Assembly: GCA_963699015.1 (NCBI GenBank)
Contig: CAVOSX010000002.1
Location: 744,001 to 808,000, forward strand
Source of the DNA: PALSA-505 sp963699015
GTDB taxonomy: Bacteria; Actinomycetota; Actinomycetes; Streptosporangiales; Streptosporangiaceae
Reading direction: 5' to 3'
DNA length: 64,000 nt
Positions 17,173-26,074 of this stretch are shown piece after piece (within the stretch, counting starts at the first letter, position 1; every line of letters starts with the position of its first letter). The position numbers and the translations under genes are program-made. The notes beneath the pieces were generated by a model. That model did not search any database, was not told the origin of the DNA, and saw only the letters and a list, made by a program, of their open reading frames with translations.

Positions 17173-17769
17173 CTAGGAGTAGGCCGCGTGGCGGAAGCAG
17201 CCGGCCAGGTGGTCGTCGACGACACCGCAGGCCTGCATAGTCGAGTAGACGGTCACCGGGCCGGCGAAGGCGAATCCTTCCCGCTTGAGCTCGCCGGCCA
17301 GCGCTTTTGATTCCGCCGTGGCCGCGGGGAGATCGTCAAGAGTCTGCACGGGCGCCTTGCCGTCCCTGGCCTGGCCGGCGTATGACCAGACCAGCGCGCC
17401 CAGGCCGGCCGGGAGCTTGAGCGCGGCCCGGGCGTTGCCGATGACCGCATCGATCTTGGCCCGGTTGCGGACGATGCCGCGATCGGCTAGCAGCCGGGCG
17501 ACGTCGGCGGCGCCATAGCCGGCGACGGCCTCGATCCGGAAGCCGTCGAACGCGGCGCGGAAGTTGTCCCGCTTGCGCAGGATCGTCAGCCAGGACAGCC
17601 CGGACTGGAATCCTTCCAGGCACAGCCGCTCGAAGACCCCGACATCGTCGCGGACCGGACGTCCCCACTCGTCGTCGTGGTAGCCGAGGTAGTCCGGGCT
17701 GCTCATGGCCCACGGGCAGCGCGGCCGCCCGTCCGGCCCTGGAACCGGGCCGCGACCTGGCTCGGTCAT
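17173..17769 (-). CDS. tag: DNA-3-methyladenine glycosylase I
   Basis: The 198-residue protein contains the family landmarks CPWAMSSPDYLGYHDDEWG near the N-terminus, EGFQSGLSWLTILRKRDNF, and the C-terminal zinc-ligand region MQACGVVDDHLAGCF. It removes 3-methyladenine from DNA in base-excision repair. ATG 17769 is chosen; GTG 17772 is directly upstream. The start overlaps the stop of the DivIVA-like gene, so the two are probably coupled. In M. tuberculosis the equivalent is Rv1210 (tagA), beside DHPS-like and DUF3117 genes as here. Confidence 0.93.
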   Translation of the reverse strand: MTEPGRGPVPGPDGRPRCPWAMSSPDYLGYHDDEWGRPVRDDVGVFERLCLEGFQSGLSWLTILRKRDNFRAAFDGFRIEAVAGYGAADVARLLADRGIVRNRAKIDAVIGNARAALKLPAGLGALVWSYAGQARDGKAPVQTLDDLPAATAESKALAGELKREGFAFAGPVTVYSTMQACGVVDDHLAGCFRHAAYS

Positions 17770-18454
17770 CACTCATCCCTCCCGTCGCCCGGCGCCGGAG
17801 GCTGGTCCGTGCCCGTGGCCGGCTGATGGTCCGCAGGGGCGGTGTCGCCCAGGCTGAACCGCTCCGGGTCGCGCGCGCTCGAGGCCGCCGGCCGGGTCGC
17901 GTGATCACTTCCGGGTCCCGGTGTCCGCGCGTCGCGGGTACCGGGCCGGCGGCGCCGGGCGCCCCCACCCCGGGCAGCGGACCGGAGGACCGGGTACCCG
18001 CCCTGGGAACGTCAGGCGGCGCCCCGACCCCGGGCAGCGGACCGGGGGGACGCTCGTCCCGGGAAGCGGGGGGCGGGCCGCTGGCCGGCCGTCGTACCGG
18101 CAGGCCAGGGCGATCATTGCGGCCGGGGAGGCCGTAGCCGCGAGGCCGTCCCGGGGGCGATGTGGCCTCCAGGTCCGCGACCTGCTGGCGCAGCGCGGTG
18201 ATCTGTATATCGCGTTCGGTCAGTGCGTCGGCGATGCGGTTGAGCGCCTCGTCGGTCGCCTGGACGCTATAGCCCCACACCGCCATCGGCGGGCGGAACA
18301 GCACGACGTCAGTGGCCGCTATCTCGTCCAGCTTGAGTGGAGCGTAATCAGCGGGGAAGAAGGCTAGTTCGCCGCCGCGGCCGAGCGCGACGGCGATCAC
18401 TCCGGCCAGCACCGCCACCGCGGCGACCAGCATGACCACAGGCACACTACGCAT
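17769..18454 (-). CDS. DivIVA-domain membrane protein, frameshifted in a Pro-rich tail
   Basis: The N-terminus (MRSVPVVMLVAAVAVLAGVIAVALG) is one membrane helix. A DivIVA-like segment follows, with FFPADYAPLKLDEIAATDVVLF and a coiled region LNRIADALTERDIQITALRQQV. After about residue 110 a proline/glycine-rich tail contains near-repeats of GPLPGVGAP. The natural end, with RDPERFSLGDTAPADHQP and stop TGA at 17771-17769, lies in a different frame from the start, so an indel must lie around 17890-18100. The stop overlaps the tag start. A role in cell-pole or envelope organisation is inferred from the domain only. Confidence 0.65.
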
Positions 18455-18586
18455 CGTGTCATGCCCGGGCGTTATTCAAAACCGGCTCGCAGTACCGCTG
18501 TTCCCGGCCTGCGCACGTGATCGGGGCAGGTCACGGCCACGGGCGGCGTGGCCGGCAGCGGGCAGACACTGTGAATAACGCGATCT

Positions 18587-19117
18587 GTGTATAGGGTGCG
18601 GCAGGTGAAGCCGTCCGCTGCCGGCAGGATGCTTCCCGATGGCACTGCGGTAGCCGCCGCCGCGACGACCGTGCCGGCGGCGCGGACGGCCGTCGCCGCG
18701 GGAGCCGTCCTGATCGATCTCACCGGCGCCGGCCAGCCGGCCATGACCGAGGTCAGGGACCGTTATCCGGGCATTCTCATCTGCGCGCCTGCCGACTGGG
18801 CCGATCTGGTACGGGACCCGGCCACCGCGCGGCGCACCGGTGCCATCCTGGTCTGCGCGGACCCCGCCGCAGCTACCGCGGCCGAGGCGGGCGGGACCGG
18901 CCGCGCCAGCATCCTGGTCGAGGCCGCGCCCGCGCGGGCCGCGGGGCTGATAGCGGCCGGCTGGCGGGTGCTCGTGGACGCCGACCAGGTGGCGGGCCCG
19001 CACGCCGCCGCCGCCGTGGCCGCCGTGTCGGCCTGGCTGGGCGCCGCGGCGGTGCGCACCCGTTACGTACCGGCGGCCCGGCGGGCGGTCGACATGGCCG
19101 ACTCAATCAGGGGATGA
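18587..19117 (+). CDS. Short dihydropteroate-synthase-like protein (FolP2-like)
   Basis: The C-terminal end (GPHAAAAVAAVSAWLGAAAV followed by RTRYVPAARRAVDMADSIRG) matches the last helix region of dihydropteroate synthases, and an upstream AVAAGAVLIDLTG resembles a beta-strand of that barrel. The whole protein is only about 175 residues, against roughly 270-290 for a working DHPS, and lacks the usual N-terminal pterin motif. M. tuberculosis has an inactive paralogue, FolP2, in the same neighbourhood (Rv1207). The start is uncertain (GTG 18587, 18599 or 18605). It overlaps the convergent LOG gene by 11 bp. Confidence 0.55.
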   Translation: MYRVRQVKPSAAGRMLPDGTAVAAAATTVPAARTAVAAGAVLIDLTGAGQPAMTEVRDRYPGILICAPADWADLVRDPATARRTGAILVCADPAAATAAEAGGTGRASILVEAAPARAAGLIAAGWRVLVDADQVAGPHAAAAVAAVSAWLGAAAVRTRYVPAARRAVDMADSIRG

Positions 19118-19871
19118 CGCCCGACCCCTGGTTGTGAGCCTCTTTGATGATCCGCGCCACCTCGGCCGGATCGTCCGCGATGTGCAGCAGTTCCGGGTCC
19201 GACGCGGAGATCTTCTCCTCGGCCAGCGGCGAGTCGTTGATCCAGGACAGCAGGCCGGCCCAGTACGCGCTGTCGACGAGCACGATGGGGAACCTCGTGA
19301 TCTTCCCGGTCTGCACCAGTGTCAGCGCCTCGAACAGCTCGTCCAGGGTGCCGAACCCGCCGGGCAGGAACACGAACGCCTGCGAGTACTTGACGAAGAT
19401 GGTCTTGCGGACGAAGAAGTACCGGAACTCGATGCCGATGTTGACGTACTCGTTGAGCCCCATCTCCAGCGGAAGCTCGATGCCCAGGCCCACCGACACG
19501 CCGTTCGCGCTCACCGCGCCCTTGTTGGCCGCCTCCATGGCGCCGGGGCCGCCCCCGGTGATCACGGCGTAGCCGGCCTGCGCGAGCTCGGCGCCGATCC
19601 GTTCGGCCCGGTCATAATCGACCGAGCCGGGCCGGACGCGCGCCGAGCCGAAGACCGACACCGCGGGCCCGAGCTCGGCGAGCAGCCCGAAGCCCTCGAC
19701 GAACTCCGCCTGGATCCGCAAGACCCGCCAGGGATCGGTGTGCACCCAGTCGGCAGGGCCGCGGCGGTCCAGCAGCCGCTGGTCGGTCGTGGTCTGCGGT
19801 ATGTGCCTGCCGCGCAGCGTCGCGGGCCCCTGACGGCGGGCCCGCCTGCGCGGCTCGGAATTAAGACTCAT
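19107..19871 (-). CDS. LOG family protein (TIGR00730, Rossmann)
   Basis: The 254-residue protein carries the LOG signature VITGGGPGAMEAANKGA (about residues 100-116) and FLPGGFGTLDELFEALT. LOG proteins cleave nucleoside 5'-monophosphates with a cytokinin-type or ribose leaving group, and the PGGxGTxxE motif is catalytic. It lacks a signal peptide and should be cytosolic. The order LOG, DHPS-like, tag and DUF3117 resembles M. tuberculosis Rv1205-Rv1211. The N-terminal 60 residues are Arg-rich and less conserved. Confidence 0.9.
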   Translation of the reverse strand: MSLNSEPRRRARRQGPATLRGRHIPQTTTDQRLLDRRGPADWVHTDPWRVLRIQAEFVEGFGLLAELGPAVSVFGSARVRPGSVDYDRAERIGAELAQAGYAVITGGGPGAMEAANKGAVSANGVSVGLGIELPLEMGLNEYVNIGIEFRYFFVRKTIFVKYSQAFVFLPGGFGTLDELFEALTLVQTGKITRFPIVLVDSAYWAGLLSWINDSPLAEEKISASDPELLHIADDPAEVARIIKEAHNQGSGVIP

Positions 19872-19940
19872 GGTTCCCTCTACGGTAGCCGGGGAGGGCC
19901 AGTGACCTGGCCAGGCTCGCCTTCGCGCGGCCGGGCGGTT

Positions 19941-20799
19941 TTAACCGCTGACGCCGTGGTCGCGGAGGATCTCGTTGAGCGCCAGCTTGTCGTGCACGCT
20001 GCCCTGGGGCAGCCGCCTGAGCACGAGCATGCAGGGCATGCCGAACGTCCCACCGGGAAAGTCGCGCATCCGGGTGCCGCCGACGCAGACCGACCATTCG
20101 GGCGCCTCGCCGGGAGGCAGCTCCTCGCCGGTCTGCACGTCGATGACGTGCGTGCTCTTGGTCAGCATGGTGCCCGAGCCGAGCTTGGCCCCGCGCCGGA
20201 CCCTGGCGCCTTCAACTACCATGCTGCGCGATCCGATGTAGGCGTCGTCCTCCACGACCACGGGGACCGCGTTCGGCGGCTCCAGCACGCCGCCGATGCC
20301 CACCCCGCCGGACAGGTGGACGTTCTTGCCTATCTGCGCGCACGATCCGACGGTGGCCCAGGTGTCCACCATCGTGCCCTCGTCCACGTAGCCGCCGATG
20401 TTGACGAACGAGGGCATGAGCACGACCCCGGGCGCGATGTAGGCGCCCCAGCGGGCGATGGCGCCGGGCACCACCCGTACCCCGTCCAGCCGGGTCTTCA
20501 GCGGGACCCGGTCGTGGTAGCGGAACTCGCCCGCCTGCGACCGGTGCATCGGGAGCAGCCTGAAGGCCATCAGGATGGCCCGCTTGGCCCGCTCGTCGAC
20601 CAGGATCTCGCCGGTCACCGGGTGCCGGGCGGGCTACCCGCGCGGTGCCCTGGTCCAGCGCGTCCACCGCGGCGACCACCTCGGTTCGCGCCGCGACGTC
20701 GTCCGGGCCCAGCTCGGCGCGGGCCGCCCACAGCTGGTCGATCAGCGGGGAGAGCGTGCTGTGGCCGGGCCCGGCCGGTGCCGTCTGCGACTGTCCCAT
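19941..20799 (-). CDS. dapD: Tetrahydrodipicolinate N-succinyltransferase DapD, frameshifted
   Basis: DapD transfers succinate from succinyl-CoA to tetrahydrodipicolinate in lysine and meso-DAP synthesis. The N-terminus starts at ATG 20799 (MGQSQTAPAG, then LIDQLWAARAELGPDDV). The rest, from TGEILVDERAKRA onward, is in another frame, with an indel near 20620-20640. The C-terminal half shows the hexapeptide left-handed helix (PSFVNIGGYVDEGTMVDTWA, GSCAQIGKNVHLSGGVGIGG) and FGMPCMLVLRRLP. It is the actinobacterial type. dapC lies nearby on the other strand, so two lysine-pathway genes flank the lysozyme-like gene and fdxA. Confidence 0.85.
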
Positions 20800-20846
20800 G
20801 GCGAGGCAGCCTATCGGGCCCGCCGATGCCGGTACGGTCTGATGAT

Positions 20847-21710
20847 GTGCCGAAGAGACGTTCACGGCCGCTGCGTGCCGCGGCGATCTCGATTGTCCTG
20901 GTGGTGCTGGCCGCCGGAGCGGCCTTTCTCGCCTACCACCACGTCACGGTGACAGGCAGCGGCTGCCAGACCCGCGGCCGCCAGACGGTGGGACTCGACA
21001 CCGAGCAGGCCGCGATCGCGGCCACCATCGCCGGGGTGGCCGATGCGCGCCGGCTTCCTTCCGGCGCGGTCACCATCGCCTATGCCGCCGCCATGCAGGA
21101 ATCGCACCTGCACAACCTGGCCTACGGCGACCTGGACTCGGTCGGGGTGTTCCAGCAGCGGCCCTCGCAGGGGTGGGGCACCCCGCGCCAGCTCGCCGAC
21201 CCTGTCTACGCAACCGGCAAGTTTTTCAGCGCGCTGGTCAAGGTGCCCGGTTACCTCCGGATTCCGGTCTACCAGGCAGCACAGGACGTCCAGCACAGCG
21301 CGGACGGCTCGGCCTACCGGAACTACCAGCGGCTGGCGGCCAGCATGTCCGGCGCGTTCACCGGCGGACGGCCGCACGCGGTATGGTGCTGGTTCGCGCC
21401 TGGCAACTCGCACGCGCCGAAGGTCGCAGCGCTGCGACGGCAGCTTGTGCGCACGTTCGGGCCACTTGACCTGCGGGTACGCGGCGGACACCAGGCCGCG
21501 GTGGCCGCCGCGCCCGCCGCGCCGACGGCGGAGGTTCGCGTCAGGCACCGCGCGGCAGGCTGGGCGGTGGCAAGCTGGCTGGTAACGCACGCCGCGACCT
21601 ACGGGGTCAGCAACGTGCGCTACGCCGGCTACCAATGGAGTAAAACGGCGGGCAGGCAGGGCTGGACCCGCGATCATTCGGCGCCCTCCGGTAGCGTCGA
21701 ACTGCGCTGA
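20847..21710 (+). CDS. Exported lysozyme-like / cell-wall-associated protein
   Basis: This 287-residue protein starts at GTG 20847. It has a basic N-terminus followed by a signal anchor (ISIVLVVLAAGAAFLAYHHV). The central part (AMQESHLHNLAYGDLDSVG, then FQQRPSQGWG) resembles a lysozyme/transglycosylase-like fold with a glutamate (AMQESH) in the right place. The C-terminus (VASWLVTHAATYGVSNVRYA and YQWSK) resembles the ARB_07466-like domain of actinobacterial cell-wall proteins. Some databases label such proteins heavy-metal transporters, which is not supported. It is divergent from dapD. Peptidoglycan cleavage is inferred. Confidence 0.7.
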   Translation: MPKRRSRPLRAAAISIVLVVLAAGAAFLAYHHVTVTGSGCQTRGRQTVGLDTEQAAIAATIAGVADARRLPSGAVTIAYAAAMQESHLHNLAYGDLDSVGVFQQRPSQGWGTPRQLADPVYATGKFFSALVKVPGYLRIPVYQAAQDVQHSADGSAYRNYQRLAASMSGAFTGGRPHAVWCWFAPGNSHAPKVAALRRQLVRTFGPLDLRVRGGHQAAVAAAPAAPTAEVRVRHRAAGWAVASWLVTHAATYGVSNVRYAGYQWSKTAGRQGWTRDHSAPSGSVELR

Positions 21711-21750
21711 TAACCTACCGGCCAGGGCCGGTCAATAGAGGAGTTCACCC

Positions 21751-22077
21751 GTGACGTACATCATCGCGCAGCCTTGCGTCGATGTGCTCGACAAGTCATG
21801 CATCGAAGAGTGCCCCGTGGATTGCATCTACGAGGGCGAGCGCATGCTCTACATCCACCCGGATGAGTGCGTGGACTGCGGTGCGTGCGAGCCCGTCTGC
21901 CCGGTGGAAGCGATCTTTTACGAAGACGACGTTCCGGATCAGTGGAAGGACTACTACAAGGCCAACGTCGAGTTCTTCAATGACCTCGGCTCGCCCGGCG
22001 GCGCGTCGAAGGTCGGCAAGATCAACAAGGATCACCCGATCATCGAGGCGCTCCCGCCGCAGGGAGACGAAAGCTGA
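21751..22077 (+). CDS. fdxA: Seven-iron ferredoxin (3Fe-4S/4Fe-4S)
   Basis: The 108-residue ferredoxin starts at GTG 21751 behind GGAG and contains the expected cysteine pattern: CVDVLDKSCIEECPVDC then ECVDCGACEPVCPVEA. This is the FdxA/FdxC type found across actinobacteria that carries electrons to oxygenases, P450s or reductive enzymes. Its stop overlaps the first bases of dapC, an arrangement seen in mycobacteria (Rv1177-Rv1178), so the two are translationally linked. Confidence 0.96.
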   Translation: MTYIIAQPCVDVLDKSCIEECPVDCIYEGERMLYIHPDECVDCGACEPVCPVEAIFYEDDVPDQWKDYYKANVEFFNDLGSPGGASKVGKINKDHPIIEALPPQGDES

Positions 22078-23180
22078 CCCTCGCCGGCCGGCTGCCGCAG
22101 GTCAACTGGGATCTGCTCGCCCCCTACCTGGAGAAGGCCCGCGAGCACCCGGGCGGGATCGTGGACCTGTCGGTCGGCACGCCGGTGGATCCGGTGCCGC
22201 AGGTGATCCAGCGGGCGCTGGCCGCCGCGGCTGACCGTCCGGGTTACCCGGCCACGCACGGCACCCCGGAGCTGCGCGAGGCCGCCGCGGGCTGGCTGGC
22301 CCGCGCGCACGGCGTGACCGTGCCGCCGGACGCGGTGCTGCCGGTGATCGGCACCAAGGAATTCATCGCCTGGCTGCCCACGGTGCTGGGCTGCGGCCCG
22401 GCCGACACGGTGGTGTACCCCGAGCTTGCGTACCCCACCTACGGCATCGGCGCGCTGCTGGCCGGCGCGCGTGCGGTGGCCGCCGACGGGCTGGTCTCGC
22501 TCGGGCCCGAGCACGTCCGCGTGGTCTGGGTGAACTCCCCGGCGAATCCGACCGGCCGGGTGCTGCCCGCCTCGCACCTGGCCAAGATGGCGGGATGGGC
22601 CAGGGAGCGGGGCGCGGTGCTGGCTTCCGACGAGTGCTACATCGACCTGGGCTTCGGCACGCGCGCCGTGTCCGTTCTGCACCCTGATGTCTGCGGCGGG
22701 TCGCATGAGGGCCTGCTCGCCGTGCACTCGCTGTCCAAGCGGTCCAATCTGGCCGGGTACCGGGCCGGGTTCGTGACCGGCGACCCGGCCCTGGTCAGCC
22801 AGTTGCTGGAGATCCGGCGGCACGCCGGGATGATGGTGCCGGCCCCGGTCCAGGCGGCCATGACCGCCGCACTGGACGACGATGAGCACGCCGTGCGGCA
22901 GCAGGACCGGTACACGGCCAGGCGCGCCCTGCTCCGGGGGGCGCTGGAGCAGGCCGGCTGGCGGATCGACCACTCGCAGGCCGGCCTGTACCTGTGGGCA
23001 TCCCGCCCCGGCCACGACGGCTGGGGCTCGGTGGCCGCTCTGGCCGGAGCCGGCATCCTGGTCGCGCCCGGCGAGTTCTACGGCGCGGCCGGGGATCGCC
23101 ACGTCCGGGTGGCGCTCACCGCCACCGACGAGCGGGTACGGTCGGCCGCGGACCGGCTGGCAGATCTGGCCGCACGCTAG
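22074..23180 (+). CDS. dapC: Succinyldiaminopimelate transaminase DapC
   Basis: This class I/II PLP aminotransferase contains VDLSVGTPVDPVP at the N-terminus, NSPANPTGR, the Asp of SDECYIDLG and the PLP-lysine region SLSKRSNLAGYRAGF. It converts N-succinyl-2-amino-6-ketopimelate in lysine/DAP synthesis. The only ordinary start, GTG 22161, would cut off the conserved RLPQVNWDLLAPYLEKAREH segment, which is open in frame back to a CTG at 22074. That CTG overlaps the fdxA stop as CTGA, exactly where a GTGA or ATGA coupling signal would sit. I therefore extend to 22074 (368 codons). Confidence 0.88.
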   Translation: MTLAGRLPQVNWDLLAPYLEKAREHPGGIVDLSVGTPVDPVPQVIQRALAAAADRPGYPATHGTPELREAAAGWLARAHGVTVPPDAVLPVIGTKEFIAWLPTVLGCGPADTVVYPELAYPTYGIGALLAGARAVAADGLVSLGPEHVRVVWVNSPANPTGRVLPASHLAKMAGWARERGAVLASDECYIDLGFGTRAVSVLHPDVCGGSHEGLLAVHSLSKRSNLAGYRAGFVTGDPALVSQLLEIRRHAGMMVPAPVQAAMTAALDDDEHAVRQQDRYTARRALLRGALEQAGWRIDHSQAGLYLWASRPGHDGWGSVAALAGAGILVAPGEFYGAAGDRHVRVALTATDERVRSAADRLADLAAR

Positions 23181-23264
23181 CCACCCGCGGACGACCGGGC
23201 GCAGCCGGCCGCGCCCCCGTGGGCCGAGGTGGCTGAGCTGGCCGCATGGTAGCCACCCGCGGAT
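23140..23264 (+). repeat. Imperfect duplication around the dapC stop codon
   Basis: A segment containing CTGGCCGCACGCTAGCCACC, which carries the dapC stop, recurs as CTGGCCGCATGGTAGCCACC at about 23234-23256. The second copy lies about 70 bp downstream and again contains a TAG. The DNA between is GC-rich with no gene. Confidence 0.5.
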
Positions 23265-23420
23265 GCGTCGGCCGGCCCGGCGTGCCCGCAGCCGCCCGCG
23301 GCGGCGGCCAGCTCGCGGCGGCCCGGGCGGCGGGGCTGATCTTCCTGTCACGGGGGGAAGGAACTAGGCTTCTGATCATCAAGTGACGGGGTACGTGCAC
23401 GGTGATTGAGGGGACCTGAC

Positions 23421-24221
23421 ATGACATCAGCGGGGCGTCCGATGGTTTTCGTCCACGGCCTGTGGCTGCACGCGACGTCGTGGGGTCCGTGGGCCGAGTT
23501 CTTCGGCGCGGCGGGGTATGCGCCGCTGGCACCCGGCTGGCCCGGCGACGCGGACACGGTGGAGGCCACGCGCAGTCAGCCTGACCGGGTCGCCGGGAAG
23601 GGCATCGACGATGTGGTCGAGCACTATGCCCGGATCATCGGGGAGCTTGACGCCCCGCCGATCGTGATCGGCCACTCCTTCGGCGGCCTGATCGCCCAGC
23701 GGCTGCTCGGGCAGGACCTGGCCTGCGCGGCGGTGGGCATCGACCCCGCGCCGATCAAGGGAGTGCTCGTCCTGCCCCCCTCGGCGCTGAGGGTGGCCTC
23801 GATCGCGCTGCGCAAGCCGGCCAACCGGAACCTCGCCGTGGCCCTCACCCCCGAGCAGTTCCGCTACGGGTTCGGCAACGCCGTATCCGCGGAGGAGTCC
23901 GCGGAACTGTACGACCGCTGGAACATCCCGTCCCCGGGCAAGCCCTTGTTCGAGGCCGCACTGGCGAACTTCGTGTCCGGGTCGCCGGCGAAGGTCAACA
24001 CGGGCAACAAGTCACGCGGACCGCTGCTGATCACCGCCGGGGGCAAGGACCATACCGTCCCGCATGCCGTCTCGACTGCGACCCGCAGGCTCTACCACAA
24101 GTCACCCGCGGTCACCGACCTCAGGGAGTTCCCGGATCGGGGCCACTCGCTCACCATCGACCACGGCTGGCGCGACGTCGCCCAGCAGATCCTCGACTGG
24201 CTCCGCCAGCGCTCGCTCTAA
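23421..24221 (+). CDS. Alpha/beta hydrolase
   Basis: The 266-residue protein starts at ATG 23421. It has an HG-W oxyanion pattern (VFVHGLWLHATSW), nucleophile elbow GHSFGG, an acid in GGKDHTVP and the catalytic His in DRGHSLT. It is unlike the first hydrolase in the window and lies closer to non-haem haloperoxidase/esterase-like hydrolases. The substrate is unknown. No partner gene is evident, and the DNA on both sides is repetitive and non-coding. Confidence 0.83.
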   Translation: MTSAGRPMVFVHGLWLHATSWGPWAEFFGAAGYAPLAPGWPGDADTVEATRSQPDRVAGKGIDDVVEHYARIIGELDAPPIVIGHSFGGLIAQRLLGQDLACAAVGIDPAPIKGVLVLPPSALRVASIALRKPANRNLAVALTPEQFRYGFGNAVSAEESAELYDRWNIPSPGKPLFEAALANFVSGSPAKVNTGNKSRGPLLITAGGKDHTVPHAVSTATRRLYHKSPAVTDLREFPDRGHSLTIDHGWRDVAQQILDWLRQRSL

Positions 24222-24239
24222 CCGCGCCCACGACCGACC

Positions 24240-24280
24240 CGAACCCACCCGACCCGACCCGAACCCACCCGAACCCACTT
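24240..24280. repeat. CCGACCCGAACCCA short tandem repeats after the hydrolase gene
   Basis: Alternating GAACCCACCC and GACCCGACCC units fill the 40 bp before a long inverted repeat. This is simple-sequence DNA with no coding potential. Confidence 0.55.
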
Positions 24281-24377
24281 CATGATCGTTTCCACTTTTC
24301 ATGCGGTACGGTGCCGCGAACCGGGACAAATTGGGTCACGAACCGTGCCCAGCGCATGATAAGTGGAGATGATCATG
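24281..24377. repeat. Long inverted repeat (25-bp arms, 22/25 matched)
   Basis: The arm at 24281-24305 (CATGATCGTTTCCACTTTTC then ATGCG) and the reverse complement of the arm at 24353-24377 agree at 22 of 25 positions, with 47 bp between. The region is AT-richer than its surroundings and lies between a hydrolase gene and cysS. It could form a cruciform or RNA hairpin, be a dispersed miniature element, or serve as a paired binding site. No transposase is present. Confidence 0.7.
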
Positions 24378-24463
24378 GAATGCCGGGCGGGCGGGCGGGC
24401 GAGCGGGCGCGCGTGGGTGGGTGGGCGGCGCGAGGGAGGGCTGGGCGTTCATAGGCTGACGGG

Positions 24464-25928
24464 GTGCTGAAGCTTTACGACACGCGGACGCGGCAGGCCG
24501 AAACGGTGGGGCAGGAACACCGGGGCGCGGTGCGCGTATACACCTGCGGCCCGACCGTGTACCGGTACGCTCATGTCGGGAACCTGCGCTCCTACCTGCT
24601 GTCGGACCTGATCAGGAGGGTTGCCGAGCGGCGCGGACGGCGGGTGACGGTCTGCCAGAACATCACCGACGTCGGCCACCTGACGAACGACAGCGATCCG
24701 GACGCGCCCGGCGAGGACAAGGTCCTCGCCCAGGCCCGGGCCGAGGGCAGGACCGCGCTGGAGATCGCCCGGCACTACGAAGACGCGTTCCGCGCCGACC
24801 TGGACGCGCTGAACATCCGCCCGGCCGACCACTCGCCCCGGGCCTCTGAGTCGATCGAGCTGATGATCGACCTGATCGCCAGGCTTATCGACCGCGGGCA
24901 TGCCTACCAGGCGGCCGACGGGTCAGTACTGTTCGACGCCCGGTCGTTCCGCGGCTACGGGGAGCTGTCCGGCAACCGGCTCACCGACCTGCGGCCCGGC
25001 TACCGGTCCGCCGGCATCGTGGACGCCAGCAAGCGGTTCCATGCCGACTGGGCGCTATGGAAACCCGCGGCAGGCCGTACCGAGCTCACCTGGCCGTCGC
25101 CGTGGGGCACCGGCTTCCCCGGCTGGCACACCGAGTGCTCGGCGATGTCGCTGCACTACCTCGGCGAGCACATCGACATCCACACCGGCGGCATCGACCT
25201 GCGCTTCCCGCACCACGAGAACGAGCGGGCCCAGTCCAACGCGGTTACCGGTCACGACGTGGTTCGGCAGTGGGTGCACGGCGAGCACCTGCTGTTCGAG
25301 GGGCGGAAGATGGCCAAGTCCGCCGGGAACGTGGTGCTGCTGTCCGATCTGACCGAGCGCGGGCTGGACCCGCTGGCCCTGCGGCTCGCCTTCTTCGAGC
25401 AGCGCTACCGGCAGCAGGTGAACCTCGGCTGGCAGACGCTGGCGGCTGCGGACAAGACGCTGCGCCGCTGGCGGGAGCGGGTGGCGAGCTGGGCGTGCTC
25501 GCCGAGCGCGGCGATACCGACGCGGTACGCCGACGCGGTCACCGCGGCGTTCGATGACGACCTGGACACCGTGACCGGGCTGCGCGCGCTGCGCGCGCTC
25601 GAACGGGACGAATCGGTGCCGCCGGGAGCCAGGTTCGAGGCGTTCGCGCACCTGGACCAGCTGCTCGGCCTCGATCTGGCCCGCGACATCGGCAAGCCCG
25701 CCGCGCGCGCCGCGGCTGCCCGACGGCGCGGCTGCCCGGCTCGAGGCGCGCGCCCGTGCGCGCGAGGCCAGCGACTGGGCGTCCTGCGACCGGCTGCGCG
25801 ACGAACTGGCGGCCATGGGAGTGACGGTCACCGACACGCCCGGGGGCCAGGCCTGGACGGTTCGGTTAGGCCCGATCCCGCCGCACCGGGCGGCCGGAGC
25901 AGCGACCGGACGCCCGTTTCCAGGTTGA
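24464..25928 (+). CDS. cysS: Cysteine--tRNA ligase paralogue (CysS2), frameshifted near C-terminus
   Basis: Residues from ATG/GTG 24464 onward show the class I synthetase motifs: zinc Cys in YTCGPTVY, HIGH-like YAHVGN, GWHTECSAMS, HHENERAQS and a KMSKS-type loop that reads KMAKS. Length and the C-terminal alpha-helical domain favour cysteinyl-tRNA synthetase over the mycothiol ligase MshC. The frame breaks near 25725. In the other frame the natural tail (EARARAREASDWASCDRLRD and beyond) runs to TGA 25926-25928. Many actinobacteria have a second CysRS, and this gene may be that copy. Activity would be cytosolic aminoacylation with Cys. Confidence 0.8.
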
Positions 25929-26074
25929 CGCAATGAACAGCACCTCGATGGCCGGACTACACAACGAATCTTCGTATGGACGCAAGAGCAGTAGATGTTC
26001 ATTGCTCCATCGCACCCCCTAGGCTGGACGCCTGGGAGCAGGGATTCACCGCGGGCGGGAAGGGCGGGACGACC

